Of a DNA stretch of 64,000 nt, positions 44,083 through 53,909 are shown piece by piece. The stretch's first letter is position 1; every line of letters starts with the position of its first letter. Below the pieces are notes generated by a model. It was given only the letters and a program-made list of their open reading frames with translations, had not been told where the DNA came from and ran no database searches. The position numbers and the translations under genes are program-made. The stretch spans positions 62,001 through 126,000 of the forward strand of contig NZ_JAEKKT010000114.1 of assembly GCF_019510245.1 (NCBI RefSeq), given 5' to 3'. This DNA is from Streptomyces sp. GTDB taxonomy: Bacteria; Actinomycetota; Actinomycetes; Streptomycetales; Streptomycetaceae.

Positions 44083-45611
44083 CCGGCTTCGCGGCCACCG
44101 CCGCCCTGGCCCTGGCGAGCGCTCTCGCCCTCGGCACCGCACCGGCCGCCACCGGCGCCCCGGATCCACTGGCCCGCTACCACCACCAGCACCTCACGTG
44201 GAAGAGCTGCGTGCTCGGCCCCGACGACGACACCGGCAAGGACCTCGAGAAGGCGGGCGCCCGGTGCGCCGACGTCACCGTGCCGTTGGACTACGCCGAC
44301 CCGGGCGGCCGGACGATCACGGTCGCCGTCTCCCGGATCAGGGCCACCGACAGGGCCCACCGCGTCGGCGCGCTGCTGCTCAACAGCGGTGGCCCGGGCG
44401 GGCAGACGATCGGTGACCCGCCGTGGGTGCGGGAGGCGATGAAGGACACCGGCAAGCGGTACGACGTGGTCGGCGTGGACCCCCGTTTCGTCGGCCGCAG
44501 CACGTCCCTGGACTGCCACTGGCCCACGGGGTCGGGGATCCGCGGCCCGGGGCACGACCGGGCGGGCTTCGACCGCTCCACCGCCTTCGCCGAGGAACTC
44601 GCCCGTGACTGCCGGAGGTACGAGGGCGACGTGCTGCCGTACGTCACCACCCGGAACACCGCGCGGGACATGGACGTGATCCGCGCGGCGCTCGGTGAGC
44701 GGCGGATCTCCTACCTCGGCTACTCGTACGGGACCTACCTGGGCGAGGTGTACGCCACCATGTTCCCGGACCGCACGGACCGGGTCGTGCTGGACGGCGT
44801 GGCCGACCCCGGCCGGTACGGCCCTCGCCTGCTGCGCGGTTCGGAGCCCGCCAACAGGCACGCGCTGCGGGACTGGGCCGCCTGGGCCGCCGCCCGCGAC
44901 ACGACGTACGGCCTGGGCCGCAGCCGGGACGCGGTGCTGGCCGTCGTCGACCGGATCCAGGCCGCCGCCGGGCGCGCGCCGCTGCGGGTGGGCGGCTACC
45001 GGGTGGACGACGGCGTCGCGCCGATGGTCGTCTTCAGCGGCCTCTCGCAGGACGACGACGCGGCGTACGGCGACCTCGCGGCGGCCGTCCGCGACCTGCG
45101 TGACGCGGCCCGCGGCAGGACGGTCGACCCGAGTCCGTGGCTGGCCGACACGCTCGGCTTCATGCTGACCGGTTCGGAGTCGGCGTACGGCAGTGTGCAG
45201 ATGGCCGTGCTCTGCGGGGACGTCGGCGCGCCCCGCGACCCCGAGACGTACTGGCGTGACGTCCGACGGGCCCGTGCGCAGGACCCGTTGTTCGGGCCCG
45301 TGACCAACAACATCGGCCCGTGCGCCTTCTGGGAGCCGCCGCGCGAGCGCCCGACCACGATCAGGGACGACCTGCCGGCCCTCCTCGTCAACGCGACCGG
45401 TGACCCGCGCACCGTGTACGCGGGCGCCCAGGCGGTGCACCGGGACTGGCCCAGCTCCCGCCTGGTGACGCTGCGCGGCGCGGACCAGCACGCGGTGTTC
45501 GGGGTCTACGGCAGTGCCTGCGCCGACGCGGCGGTCGACGCGTACCTCGCCTCCGGCACGCTGCCGGCGGCGGACGTCACCTGCGCCGCGCGTCCTGTGC
45601 CAGCGCCCTGA
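44079..45611 (+). CDS. secreted alpha/beta-hydrolase, tripeptidyl aminopeptidase family
   Basis: 510 residues, start overlapping the previous stop. Signal peptide (FAATAALALASALALGTAPA). The catalytic triad is visible: Ser in YLGYSYGTYLGEVYA, Asp in NATGDPRTVY and His in GADQHAVFG. The TAP C-terminal domain motif with paired cysteines is present (CGDVGAPRD; PCAFWEPP). Similar Streptomyces enzymes (SlpD/SlpE, TAP) remove N-terminal tripeptides outside the cell. Unlike its operon partner it keeps its nucleophile. The last 35 bases overlap the convergent PNPOx gene. Confidence 0.9.
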   Translation: MTGFAATAALALASALALGTAPAATGAPDPLARYHHQHLTWKSCVLGPDDDTGKDLEKAGARCADVTVPLDYADPGGRTITVAVSRIRATDRAHRVGALLLNSGGPGGQTIGDPPWVREAMKDTGKRYDVVGVDPRFVGRSTSLDCHWPTGSGIRGPGHDRAGFDRSTAFAEELARDCRRYEGDVLPYVTTRNTARDMDVIRAALGERRISYLGYSYGTYLGEVYATMFPDRTDRVVLDGVADPGRYGPRLLRGSEPANRHALRDWAAWAAARDTTYGLGRSRDAVLAVVDRIQAAAGRAPLRVGGYRVDDGVAPMVVFSGLSQDDDAAYGDLAAAVRDLRDAARGRTVDPSPWLADTLGFMLTGSESAYGSVQMAVLCGDVGAPRDPETYWRDVRRARAQDPLFGPVTNNIGPCAFWEPPRERPTTIRDDLPALLVNATGDPRTVYAGAQAVHRDWPSSRLVTLRGADQHAVFGVYGSACADAAVDAYLASGTLPAADVTCAARPVPAP

Positions 45612-46491
45612 ACTCCTCCCACCGCACCCGGGGCCGGGGCAGGCCGCGCCGGCTCAGGTAGCGGTCGGTCGCCCGCCTCGTGCTGCGGAGCACGCTCACC
45701 GCGTCGCTCACGCGGCCCGACCCCATCGGCTCCACCACCTTGCCCGGGACCAGCACCCGTCCGGCACCGCCCGTCCGCAGTTCGCCGCGCACGAGCGCGT
45801 TGTGCATGTGGTTGAGGCGCTCGTCGTGCCGGTGCACCAGCAGGGCGGCGGGTCCCGCAGCGGCCGGGCAGTCGGCCGGGACGTCCACGGCGAAGCCCTC
45901 GCCCGTGGGCACCGGCCGGGTCCGGGCCAGGACCGGCGCGCCGGAGGCGTCGCGGGCGGCGAGCACCGCCGTCGGGAAGCGGGCGAGCTGCGCGGCGCCG
46001 ACCAGGTCGCCGGCCGGCGCGGCCGGTACGTCGGACACCGGCAACGGTGGCCGTACCAGGACCTGGTGCGGCGTGACGGTGATCAGCAGGCGCAGGTAGT
46101 ACCAGTCCATCACCCGCCGCATCGGCGCGCTGACGTACGACCTGCTGTGCGGCTGCCGCTCGAACAGCATCCGCCAGTAGTCCTCGGCGCCCTCGGGCCC
46201 GGTCATGATCTCGTCGGGGCATTCGGCGTGGCCGCCGACGAAAATCTGCGGGGCCTTCTCCAGGCCGCTGCCGGTGGGGTCGGAGAAGAGCAGGGCGACG
46301 CGGCCGTCCCGGCGGATGTTCAGCGCCTTCTGCGCGAACGCCAGGGAGGTGCTGAGCAGCAGCGTCCCGTCCGGGCGGCGGCGCACGGCCGTCGGCCAGG
46401 CGAGCGGGGTGCCGTCCCGGCCCAGGGTGGCGAACTCGCAGGTCCGGTAGGCGTCGAGGACGTCGAGCGGGGCGGAGTCGAGGAGGGCCAT
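45577..46491 (-). CDS. PNPOx-like flavin/F420/heme-binding family protein
   Basis: 304 residues from ATG 46491 (MALLDSAPLDVLDAYRTCEF). The N-terminal split barrel reads FATLGRDGTPLAWPTAVRRR and ALNIRRDGRVALLFSDP, typical of pyridoxamine-phosphate-oxidase-like domains that bind FMN, F420 or heme. The C-terminal half seems to be a second, more diverged domain. It lies 2 bases after the hemerythrin gene and is probably co-transcribed; both could handle oxygen- or redox-active ligands. The 3' end overlaps the convergent peptidase gene by 35 bases. Confidence 0.8.
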   Translation of the reverse strand: MALLDSAPLDVLDAYRTCEFATLGRDGTPLAWPTAVRRRPDGTLLLSTSLAFAQKALNIRRDGRVALLFSDPTGSGLEKAPQIFVGGHAECPDEIMTGPEGAEDYWRMLFERQPHSRSYVSAPMRRVMDWYYLRLLITVTPHQVLVRPPLPVSDVPAAPAGDLVGAAQLARFPTAVLAARDASGAPVLARTRPVPTGEGFAVDVPADCPAAAGPAALLVHRHDERLNHMHNALVRGELRTGGAGRVLVPGKVVEPMGSGRVSDAVSVLRSTRRATDRYLSRRGLPRPRVRWEEFRALAQDARRR

Positions 46492-46493
46492 GG

Positions 46494-47186
46494 CTACTCT
46501 CCGTCCAGCGGGGCACGCATGCTCCGGCGGTAGGCGGCGTACTGGCGGCGGCCGACGGCCCGCCACAGCAGCCGGCCGATCAGCGGGGCCCTGCCGAGGA
46601 AGTAGGCGCTCTCCTCGGGGGTGGCCTCCTCCAGGATGGCGCCGAGGGCCAGCATGCGCTTGTTCTTCGGCAGTCCTTCGAGGCCGCGCTGCCCCACCAG
46701 TTCCCATTCCGGGACGGTGAGATGCTCGGCGACCAGCGGGAGCAGCGACCGCTCCTCCTCGTCGAGGTGCTCAAGGAGCGCGATCCGGTGCGCGTCCAGT
46801 GCCAGCGCCAGTTCCTCGCCGGGTATCCGGTCGCCGGCCCCCTCCCACACGGGCGTCCACTCGGCGACAGAGGTCAGGGTGCGGTCGATCGCCTCGTGCT
46901 GCGCGGTCATCCGGTCCACCAGCGCCTCGTCGTGCGCGGCCCGGGCCCGCAGCAGCGGCCAGATCAGTTCGTCCTCGGCGTGGTGATGGTGGTGCAGGCC
47001 GAGGGTGTAGTCGCGCAGTGCGGCGGCGACCCGCGCCGCACGGGCCCGGTCGCCGTCGGGCACGGCGCGCACCAGCCGGGGCAGCAGCGCCGACTCGCGG
47101 CGGAAGACCCGGTGGACCACGACCATTTCGTGGGTGTGAGGACGCCCTGCGGTGGCGGGGACGCCGTGGTTGCTGTTGAGGGACAC
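46494..47186 (-). CDS. hemerythrin-like (HHE) domain protein
   Basis: 230 residues, GTG start. The diiron ligand pattern of HHE domains is present: HTHEMVVVHRVFRRE, LGLHHHHHAEDELIWPLL, QHEAIDRTL and LLEHLDEEERSLLPLV. Binds O2 or NO at a diiron site, or stores iron. The C-terminal 60 residues (LPKNKRMLALGAILEEAT to the end) are an added helical segment seen in actinobacterial versions. First gene of a two-gene unit; divergent from the BTAD regulator across a repeat-rich 212 bases. Confidence 0.88.
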   Translation of the reverse strand: MSLNSNHGVPATAGRPHTHEMVVVHRVFRRESALLPRLVRAVPDGDRARAARVAAALRDYTLGLHHHHHAEDELIWPLLRARAAHDEALVDRMTAQHEAIDRTLTSVAEWTPVWEGAGDRIPGEELALALDAHRIALLEHLDEEERSLLPLVAEHLTVPEWELVGQRGLEGLPKNKRMLALGAILEEATPEESAYFLGRAPLIGRLLWRAVGRRQYAAYRRSMRAPLDGE

Positions 47187-47243
47187 GCTTGCTTGCTCCA
47201 GCGATCTGATGTCTGCGTCGGCCGCCCACCGTCGCCCACGCCT

Positions 47244-47290
47244 CTTGGCGTCCGCTTGGCGGTCGGCTTGGCGCTCGGCTCGGCGGTGCG
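47244..47290. repeat. four imperfect 11-12-base direct repeats
   Basis: CTTGGCG-like heptamers recur at 47244, 47255, 47267 and (as CTCGGCG) 47279. The 11-12-base period resembles the heptamer repeats bound by SARP/BTAD regulators. They lie between the hemerythrin and BTAD genes. Confidence 0.55.
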
Positions 47291-47302
47291 TGACGGCCGG
47301 CC

Positions 47303-47338
47303 CGGCGGCACGGCCGCGTCCGGCGGCACGGCCGCGTC
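47303..47338. repeat. perfect 18-base tandem duplication
   Basis: The 18 bases at 47303-47320 (CGGCGGCACGGCCGCGTC) are repeated exactly at 47321-47338, just upstream of the BTAD promoter candidate. Confidence 0.8.
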
Positions 47339-47358
47339 CAGTCCGCGTTTAACGTCTG

Positions 47359-47390
47359 TTGACAGGATCGACGCGGCGCTCGGGTAGATT
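47359..47390 (+). promoter_or_regulatory. candidate promoter of the BTAD regulator gene (leaderless)
   Basis: TTGACA at 47359-47364 and TAGATT at 47385-47390, with a long 20-base spacer. The GTG start follows nine bases after the -10 box and no ribosome site is present, so transcription probably starts at the start codon. Confidence 0.45.
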
Positions 47391-47398
47391 CCGGCGGC

Positions 47399-50300
47399 GT
47401 GCTGCGTTTGCGAGTCCTGGGTCCGCTGGGTGCCGAAGTCGCCGGGACACCGGTCGAGTTGGGTGCCCCGCGGCAGCGCGCCGTGCTGGCCCTGCTGATC
47501 GCGGCCCGGGGCGGTGTCGTACCGGTGGACCGGATGACGGACGCGCTGTGGCGGGGTGAGCCGCCGGCCAAGGCCGGTGTGTCGCTGCACGCCTACCTGT
47601 CCAACCTGCGCCGGTCCCTGGAACCGGGGCGCCCGCCGCGGGCGCCGGCCACCGTCCTGGTCACCGTGGCGCCCGGGTACGCCCTGCGGCTGGCCGCGGA
47701 CGCGGTGGACGCCTGGCGGTTCGAGACCTGGGTCGGGCGGGCCCGTACCGCCCCGGCCGAGGAGGCCCGGCGCCTGCTCGCCGAGGCGCTGGGCTGGTGG
47801 CGGGGGCCCGCCTTCGCCGAGCACGCGGACGAGGAGTGGGCCGCCGCCGAGGTGGCCCGGCTGACCGGGCTGCACGCGGAGGCCCGGGAACTGGCCGTGG
47901 CCGCGGACCTGCGCACCGGCCGGGCGGCCCAGGCCGCGGCCGACGCCGAGTCGCTGGTCCGGGACAGTCCCCTGCGCGAGGAGGGCTGGCGGCTGCTCGC
48001 GCTCGCCCAGTGGGCCTGCGACCGGCAGGCCGACGCCCTCGCCGCGGTGCGCCGGGCCGGCGCCGTCCTGCGCGACGAACTCGGCTGCGATCCGGGGCCC
48101 GCCCTGCGGGAGTTGGAGCACGCCGTGCTCAACGGGCGGCTCGAGGCGCTGCGCGCGGCCGTGCCCGAGCCCGTCGCCGAACCCCCCGTGCGCACCGGCC
48201 CCGGTCTGTTCGTCGGCAGGGGCCGGGAGTTGCGGGCCCTGGACGGGGTGGCCCGGGCCGCACGCGCGGGCGGCGGAGTGGTGCTGGTCACGGGCGCGGC
48301 CGGAGCCGGCAAGTCCGCGTTCCTCGACCGGGCCGGGGCCCGGCTGCGCGGGGCCGGCTGGCGGGTGGTGGTCGGGCGCTGCCCCGAGTACGAGGGCGCA
48401 CCGCCCGCCTGGGCCTGGGTGGAGGCGCTCGGCGAGCTCGCCCGCGAGGTGCCGCCGGCCGGTTCGCAGGAGCTGGCGGTGCTGCTGCGGGAGCCGCAGG
48501 ACGCGGCGGCCCCCACCCCGGACGGCGAGGCCAGCGTCGGCCGCTTCCGCATGCACCGCGCCTTCGCCGACTGGCTGCGCGCCGCGGCCTCCCAGGCGCC
48601 CCTCGCCGTCCTGCTGGAGGACCTGCACCGGGCGGACGCCGAGACCCTCGCCCTGGTCGAGGCGGCGGCCGCCGTCACCGGGCTGCCCCTGCTCACCGTC
48701 GCCGGTTACCGGCCCGCCGAGGTCGGCGAACACCTCCTCAAGACCCTCGCCCACCTCGCCCCGGGCGCCCCGCACCGGATCGCGCTCGGCGGCCTGCCGC
48801 TCCAGGACACCGCCACTCTGGTGGACGCCGTCTGCGGCGCGCCGGTGGATCCGGCGACCGTGGCGGCGCTCGCCGAACGCACCGGCGGCAATCCGTTCTA
48901 CGTCCTGGAGAGCGCCCGGCTGCTGGCCGACGAGGGCGCCCTGGTCGCGGTGTCCGAGGTCCCCCAGGGGGTGCGTGACGTGCTGCGCAGGCGCCTCGCC
49001 CTGCTGCCCGCCGCCGCCCGGTCCGTCGTCCAGCTCACCGCCGTGCTGGGTCTGGAGACCGAGGTCGCCCTGCTCGTCGATGCCGCCGAGGCGGACGAGG
49101 AGCAGGTGCTGGATGGCCTCGACGCGGCGCTCGCCGCCGACTTGCTCGCCGAACCCGGGCCCGGCCGGGTCCGGTTCGTGCACGCCCTGGTCCGCGACAC
49201 CGTCTACGCGGACCTGTCCGGCGCCCGGCGCTCCCGGCTGCACGCCCGCGTCGCGCGCCTGCTGCGCCACCACCGGCCCGCTGAACTCACCGCCCTGGCC
49301 CACCACTTCGCCCGTTCCGGCAGCACGGCCGACGCTCCGCTCGCCATCGACTACGCGCTGCGCGCCGCCGAGGCCGCCGAGCGGCGCTACGCCCACGACG
49401 TCGCCGTCACCCTGATCCAGCAGGCGATCGACACCCGCACCGCGACCACGGGCGACGACACTCCGCCCGACCGGCTGATCGAGCTGCTGGTACGGCTGCT
49501 GGGCGCGCAGGTGCGCACCGGCGCCACCGACGCGGCACGGCGCACCCGGCAGCGCGCGGTGGAACTCGCCGAGCAGGCCGACCGCGGCGACCTGGTCGCG
49601 GCCGTGTACGGGGCCTGGACCGAGCCCGCCGCCTGGCGCAGCCGGCTCGAAGGACCGTACGACCGGACGGCGCTGGCCCGCCTGGAACGGCTCGCGGCCG
49701 ATCCGGGGCTGGACGGGCCGACCCGGGCCCGGGTCCTCCAGGTCCTCGTCGACGCGGTCGCCGCCGAGGACCCGCCCCGGGCCCTGGAGGCGGCGCGCGC
49801 CCAGCTGGAGCTCGCCCGCGCCGACGGCGAACCCCGGCTGATGGCGGCCGCGTTGATGACCTCGGCGAAGCTGCTGCCGCACGAGAACCGGACCGGCACC
49901 CGGCCGGCGCTCACCGCCGAGCTGCGCGGCCTCGCCCGGACGCACGACCTGCCGGCCTACCGCTGGGTCTGCGAGAACCTGGACGCGATGACCGCCGCCG
50001 CCCGCAACGACCCGGCGGCCGTGCACCGGCACACCGTGGCGGGGCTGGTCCTCGCCCGCCGCTACCGGCTGGTGTGGGCGCAGGGACTCAGCGCGGCGAC
50101 CTCCGCGATGCTGGCCTGCGTGGCCGGGCGCTTCGAGGCGGCGGAGGCCGCCTACGCCGAGGCCGACACCCTGCTGCAGCGGGTGGGCGCCCACCACGCC
50201 ACCGGCCTGCGCACCCTCGGGCTGATCACCATGCGGCTCGTCCAGGACCGTGCGGCCGACGTCGAACCGCTGGTGCGGACCGTGTACGAGTCGGCGCCCG

Positions 50301-50725
50301 GCCAGGTCGCGGTGGCCTGGGCGCTGGTCCTGGCGCGCCAGGGCAGACTCGACGAGGCCCTGGCCGTACCCGTCTCCGCGGAGCCGCCGCGGGACCACCT
50401 CTACGGCCTCGAGCTCGACTTCCGCGCCCAGCTCGCCGTGGTCCACCGCGACCACGGCACGGCGGCCGCCCTCCTCGGGCACCTGCGGCCGCTGCGGGAG
50501 CAGCTGGCCGGCGCGGCGGGCGCGGCGTATGCGAGCCGTCCGCTCGCGCACGCCCTCGCCGACCTGCACCGGCTGCTCGGCGAGGACCGGGCGGCGGCCG
50601 AGGGCTACGCGCTGGCCGAACGCACCGCGCTCGCCTGGGGTTCGGCCCACCTCGCGGCCGACGCCCGCCGGGCCGTGGCGGACCTGGCCCGGAACCGGGC
50701 CCGCCGTCGCACCTTCGCGACCTGA
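47399..50725 (+). CDS. large BTAD/AfsR-type regulator with AAA ATPase and TPR domains
   Basis: 1108 residues, GTG start without ribosome site. Residues 1-95 are a winged-helix OmpR-like DNA-binding domain (LRLRVLGPLGAEVAGTPVEL, LSNLRRSLEPGR). Residues about 98-245 are the bacterial transcriptional activation domain. Residues about 270-600 are an AAA/STAND-type ATPase with VTGAAGAGKSAFLDRAG and Walker B VLLEDLHRAD. The rest is a long helical TPR-like region. There is no C-terminal LuxR domain. Such proteins control secondary metabolism or stress genes in Streptomyces. Divergent from hemerythrin/PNPOx, which are possible targets. Confidence 0.9.
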   Translation: MLRLRVLGPLGAEVAGTPVELGAPRQRAVLALLIAARGGVVPVDRMTDALWRGEPPAKAGVSLHAYLSNLRRSLEPGRPPRAPATVLVTVAPGYALRLAADAVDAWRFETWVGRARTAPAEEARRLLAEALGWWRGPAFAEHADEEWAAAEVARLTGLHAEARELAVAADLRTGRAAQAAADAESLVRDSPLREEGWRLLALAQWACDRQADALAAVRRAGAVLRDELGCDPGPALRELEHAVLNGRLEALRAAVPEPVAEPPVRTGPGLFVGRGRELRALDGVARAARAGGGVVLVTGAAGAGKSAFLDRAGARLRGAGWRVVVGRCPEYEGAPPAWAWVEALGELAREVPPAGSQELAVLLREPQDAAAPTPDGEASVGRFRMHRAFADWLRAAASQAPLAVLLEDLHRADAETLALVEAAAAVTGLPLLTVAGYRPAEVGEHLLKTLAHLAPGAPHRIALGGLPLQDTATLVDAVCGAPVDPATVAALAERTGGNPFYVLESARLLADEGALVAVSEVPQGVRDVLRRRLALLPAAARSVVQLTAVLGLETEVALLVDAAEADEEQVLDGLDAALAADLLAEPGPGRVRFVHALVRDTVYADLSGARRSRLHARVARLLRHHRPAELTALAHHFARSGSTADAPLAIDYALRAAEAAERRYAHDVAVTLIQQAIDTRTATTGDDTPPDRLIELLVRLLGAQVRTGATDAARRTRQRAVELAEQADRGDLVAAVYGAWTEPAAWRSRLEGPYDRTALARLERLAADPGLDGPTRARVLQVLVDAVAAEDPPRALEAARAQLELARADGEPRLMAAALMTSAKLLPHENRTGTRPALTAELRGLARTHDLPAYRWVCENLDAMTAAARNDPAAVHRHTVAGLVLARRYRLVWAQGLSAATSAMLACVAGRFEAAEAAYAEADTLLQRVGAHHATGLRTLGLITMRLVQDRAADVEPLVRTVYESAPGQVAVAWALVLARQGRLDEALAVPVSAEPPRDHLYGLELDFRAQLAVVHRDHGTAAALLGHLRPLREQLAGAAGAAYASRPLAHALADLHRLLGEDRAAAEGYALAERTALAWGSAHLAADARRAVADLARNRARRRTFAT

Positions 50726-50743
50726 CGGCCCGGCACCGGGCCG
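50726..50743. terminator. GC hairpin between convergent BTAD and pgm genes
   Basis: CGGCCCGG and CCGGGCCG around two bases (effectively a 7-base-pair stem with a GCAC-like loop), directly after the BTAD stop in a 28-base gap between convergent stops. Confidence 0.45.
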
Positions 50744-50753
50744 CCCCCCGTCG

Positions 50754-52394
<1,641 letters not shown>

Positions 52395-52594
52395 GAGTCC
52401 ACTTCCTCCGCAGTCGTTGATCGATCGCTCGCCGCCCATCTTTCCTTGTCAGCGGCCACGAACGCGAGTACGGCACCGGCCGCGCGCCGACGACACGGCT
52501 GGTTCACGGCCGGTTCACGGCAGGGGTACCGCACCCGGCGCGCGCTGTTCGAGGTCGTCCGTCCGCCGCGCGGAGCGGAGGTGGGCGAACGCGG

Positions 52595-52625
52595 GAGGGC
52601 CCCCGGGCGGTGCCGGTGGGCCCTC
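52595..52625 (-). terminator. hairpin downstream of cbtA
   Basis: GAGGGCCC and GGGCCCTC (8 pairs) around 15 bases, about 40 bases past the cbtA stop on the minus strand. The gap up to the pgm start (52394) shows nothing else recognisable beyond the pgm ribosome site. Confidence 0.5.
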
Positions 52626-52664
52626 TCGTGTCGTTCGGGGTGCCGTGGTGCGGCGCGGCACCGG

Positions 52665-53420
52665 TCAGTGCGGAGCGGGCACCGTGCGCGCCGCGGCCGC
52701 CGCCTTCGCCGGCTTCGGGTTGAGGACGCGCTCGGCCAACTCGCCGAACAGCAGGCCGAATCCGACCCACAGCACCACCTGGATGGCGAGCGCCGAGAGC
52801 CGGAACCGCCACAGCAGGGTGGCCGGGAAGTCCTTCGGCACCTCGTTGACGACCGGCAGGAACTGGTACGCCAGCCCGATGACGACGGCGAACGCGGCCA
52901 CCGCGAGCACGGTCGCCCACCAGGTGCCCAGCCTTGGCCGGAGCCGCTTGCCGAGGATGGCGGCGGCGACCGCGAGGAGCACGCTGAGCAGCATCATCAG
53001 GAAGTACAGCGTGGTCCGCTTGCCGATGGTGTCCGGGTCGCCCACCGACGGCGGGTTGGCCGGGTACTTCAGGAACGGCACCACGTACACGGCGACCAGG
53101 GCGCAGCCGGACAGCAGCAGCGCCGTCCCCCGCGCCGAGAAGCGGCCGACGCGGCCGAGGGCGAAGCTGTAGGCCAGGGCGGCGATGCCGCCGAAGGCGA
53201 CCCCGTAGACGAGGACACCGGTGGCCAGGCCGGCGGTGGACTGCAGGGAGCGGGAGACGACCTCCATCTCGTGCTCGTGCGAGTGGGCGTCCTCGAAGCT
53301 GATCGCCTTGTCGACGTTCGGCTCACCGAGTACGTAGGCGACGACGAGGGCGAGCAGGCCGGCGGCCAGGCCGGCGAGCATGCCCCGCACCAGGAGGTTC
53401 CGGACCGTTGCGGAGTTCAT
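52665..53420 (-). CDS. cbtA: cobalt transporter subunit CbtA
   Basis: 251 residues with about five membrane segments. A histidine/acid-rich loop near residue 45 (EDAHSHEHEMEVV) could bind cobalt. The overall pattern (LVRGMLAGLAAGLLALVVAY at the start, ALAIQVVLWVGFGLLFGELA at the end) fits CbtA. Encoded 22 bases after cbtB and under the same cobalamin riboswitch. The pair is believed to import cobalt for vitamin B12 synthesis. Confidence 0.9.
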   Translation of the reverse strand: MNSATVRNLLVRGMLAGLAAGLLALVVAYVLGEPNVDKAISFEDAHSHEHEMEVVSRSLQSTAGLATGVLVYGVAFGGIAALAYSFALGRVGRFSARGTALLLSGCALVAVYVVPFLKYPANPPSVGDPDTIGKRTTLYFLMMLLSVLLAVAAAILGKRLRPRLGTWWATVLAVAAFAVVIGLAYQFLPVVNEVPKDFPATLLWRFRLSALAIQVVLWVGFGLLFGELAERVLNPKPAKAAAAARTVPAPH

Positions 53421-53442
53421 GGGCGGTACGGCGTCCCTCGTG

Positions 53443-53664
53443 TCAGTGGCAGGGGAAGCCGAGCAGGTGACGGGCGTCGTGCACCCACTCGTGGACGTCC
53501 GTGCCGCTGAACACGGAGGTGGCGCCCTGTTCGGCGCCGACGAAGTAGAGCAGGATCAGCATCAGGATGCCGAAGAAGACCGCCCAGGGAGCTATCGCGG
53601 ACAGCGGCAGCTTGGCGGGAACGGCGGGGGTGTTGGCTGTCGGCGGAGCGACGGTCTGCGCCAT
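53443..53664 (-). CDS. cbtB: cobalt transporter subunit CbtB
   Basis: 73 residues from ATG 53664 with GAGGAGG upstream. One membrane segment (APWAVFFGILMLILLYFVGA) and the histidine-rich C-terminal signature HEWVHDARHLLGFPCH of CbtB proteins. Small partner of CbtA; first gene behind the cobalamin riboswitch. Confidence 0.93.
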   Translation of the reverse strand: MAQTVAPPTANTPAVPAKLPLSAIAPWAVFFGILMLILLYFVGAEQGATSVFSGTDVHEWVHDARHLLGFPCH

Positions 53665-53710
53665 GGCAGGACCTCCTCTGGGAGTTCGCGTCCCAACTCG
53701 GTGGTGCACA

Positions 53711-53832
53711 GGACGACGGCCACGGGTCTGACTCACGAGCAGCCCTGGGGCTCTCGCATACAGTGGCGCGACCGTTCCGGATTCCCACCGGCTTCCGTCT
53801 CGCCGTCGTCGATATCGGACCGACCGTACCGC
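53711..53832 (-). promoter_or_regulatory. cobalamin (B12) riboswitch
   Basis: Read on the minus strand, the leader has the conserved core: GGAAGCCGGTGGGAATCCGG (53777-53797), the B12 box CGCCACTGT (about 53760-53768), then AGAGCC and GTGAGTCAGAC, with complementary CGACGACGG and CCGTCGTCC ends for the closing stem. It ends about 45 bases before the cbtB start. Binding of adenosylcobalamin should shut off cbtBA. Confidence 0.9.
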
Positions 53833-53909
53833 GTGTCAGGGGCACGGCCAAGACCGCGTCCCCAGGCGTGATCTTCGTCTCGCGCCTGGTGGGCGGCCGG
53901 TGGGGCGGA

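Noticed and set aside
46964..50650. A 1228-codon open frame on the minus strand opposite the BTAD gene
   Set aside because: It is the antisense of a gene with clear BTAD, Walker and TPR motifs. Its translation is a low-complexity Gly/Arg/Gln-rich string, as expected at this GC content.
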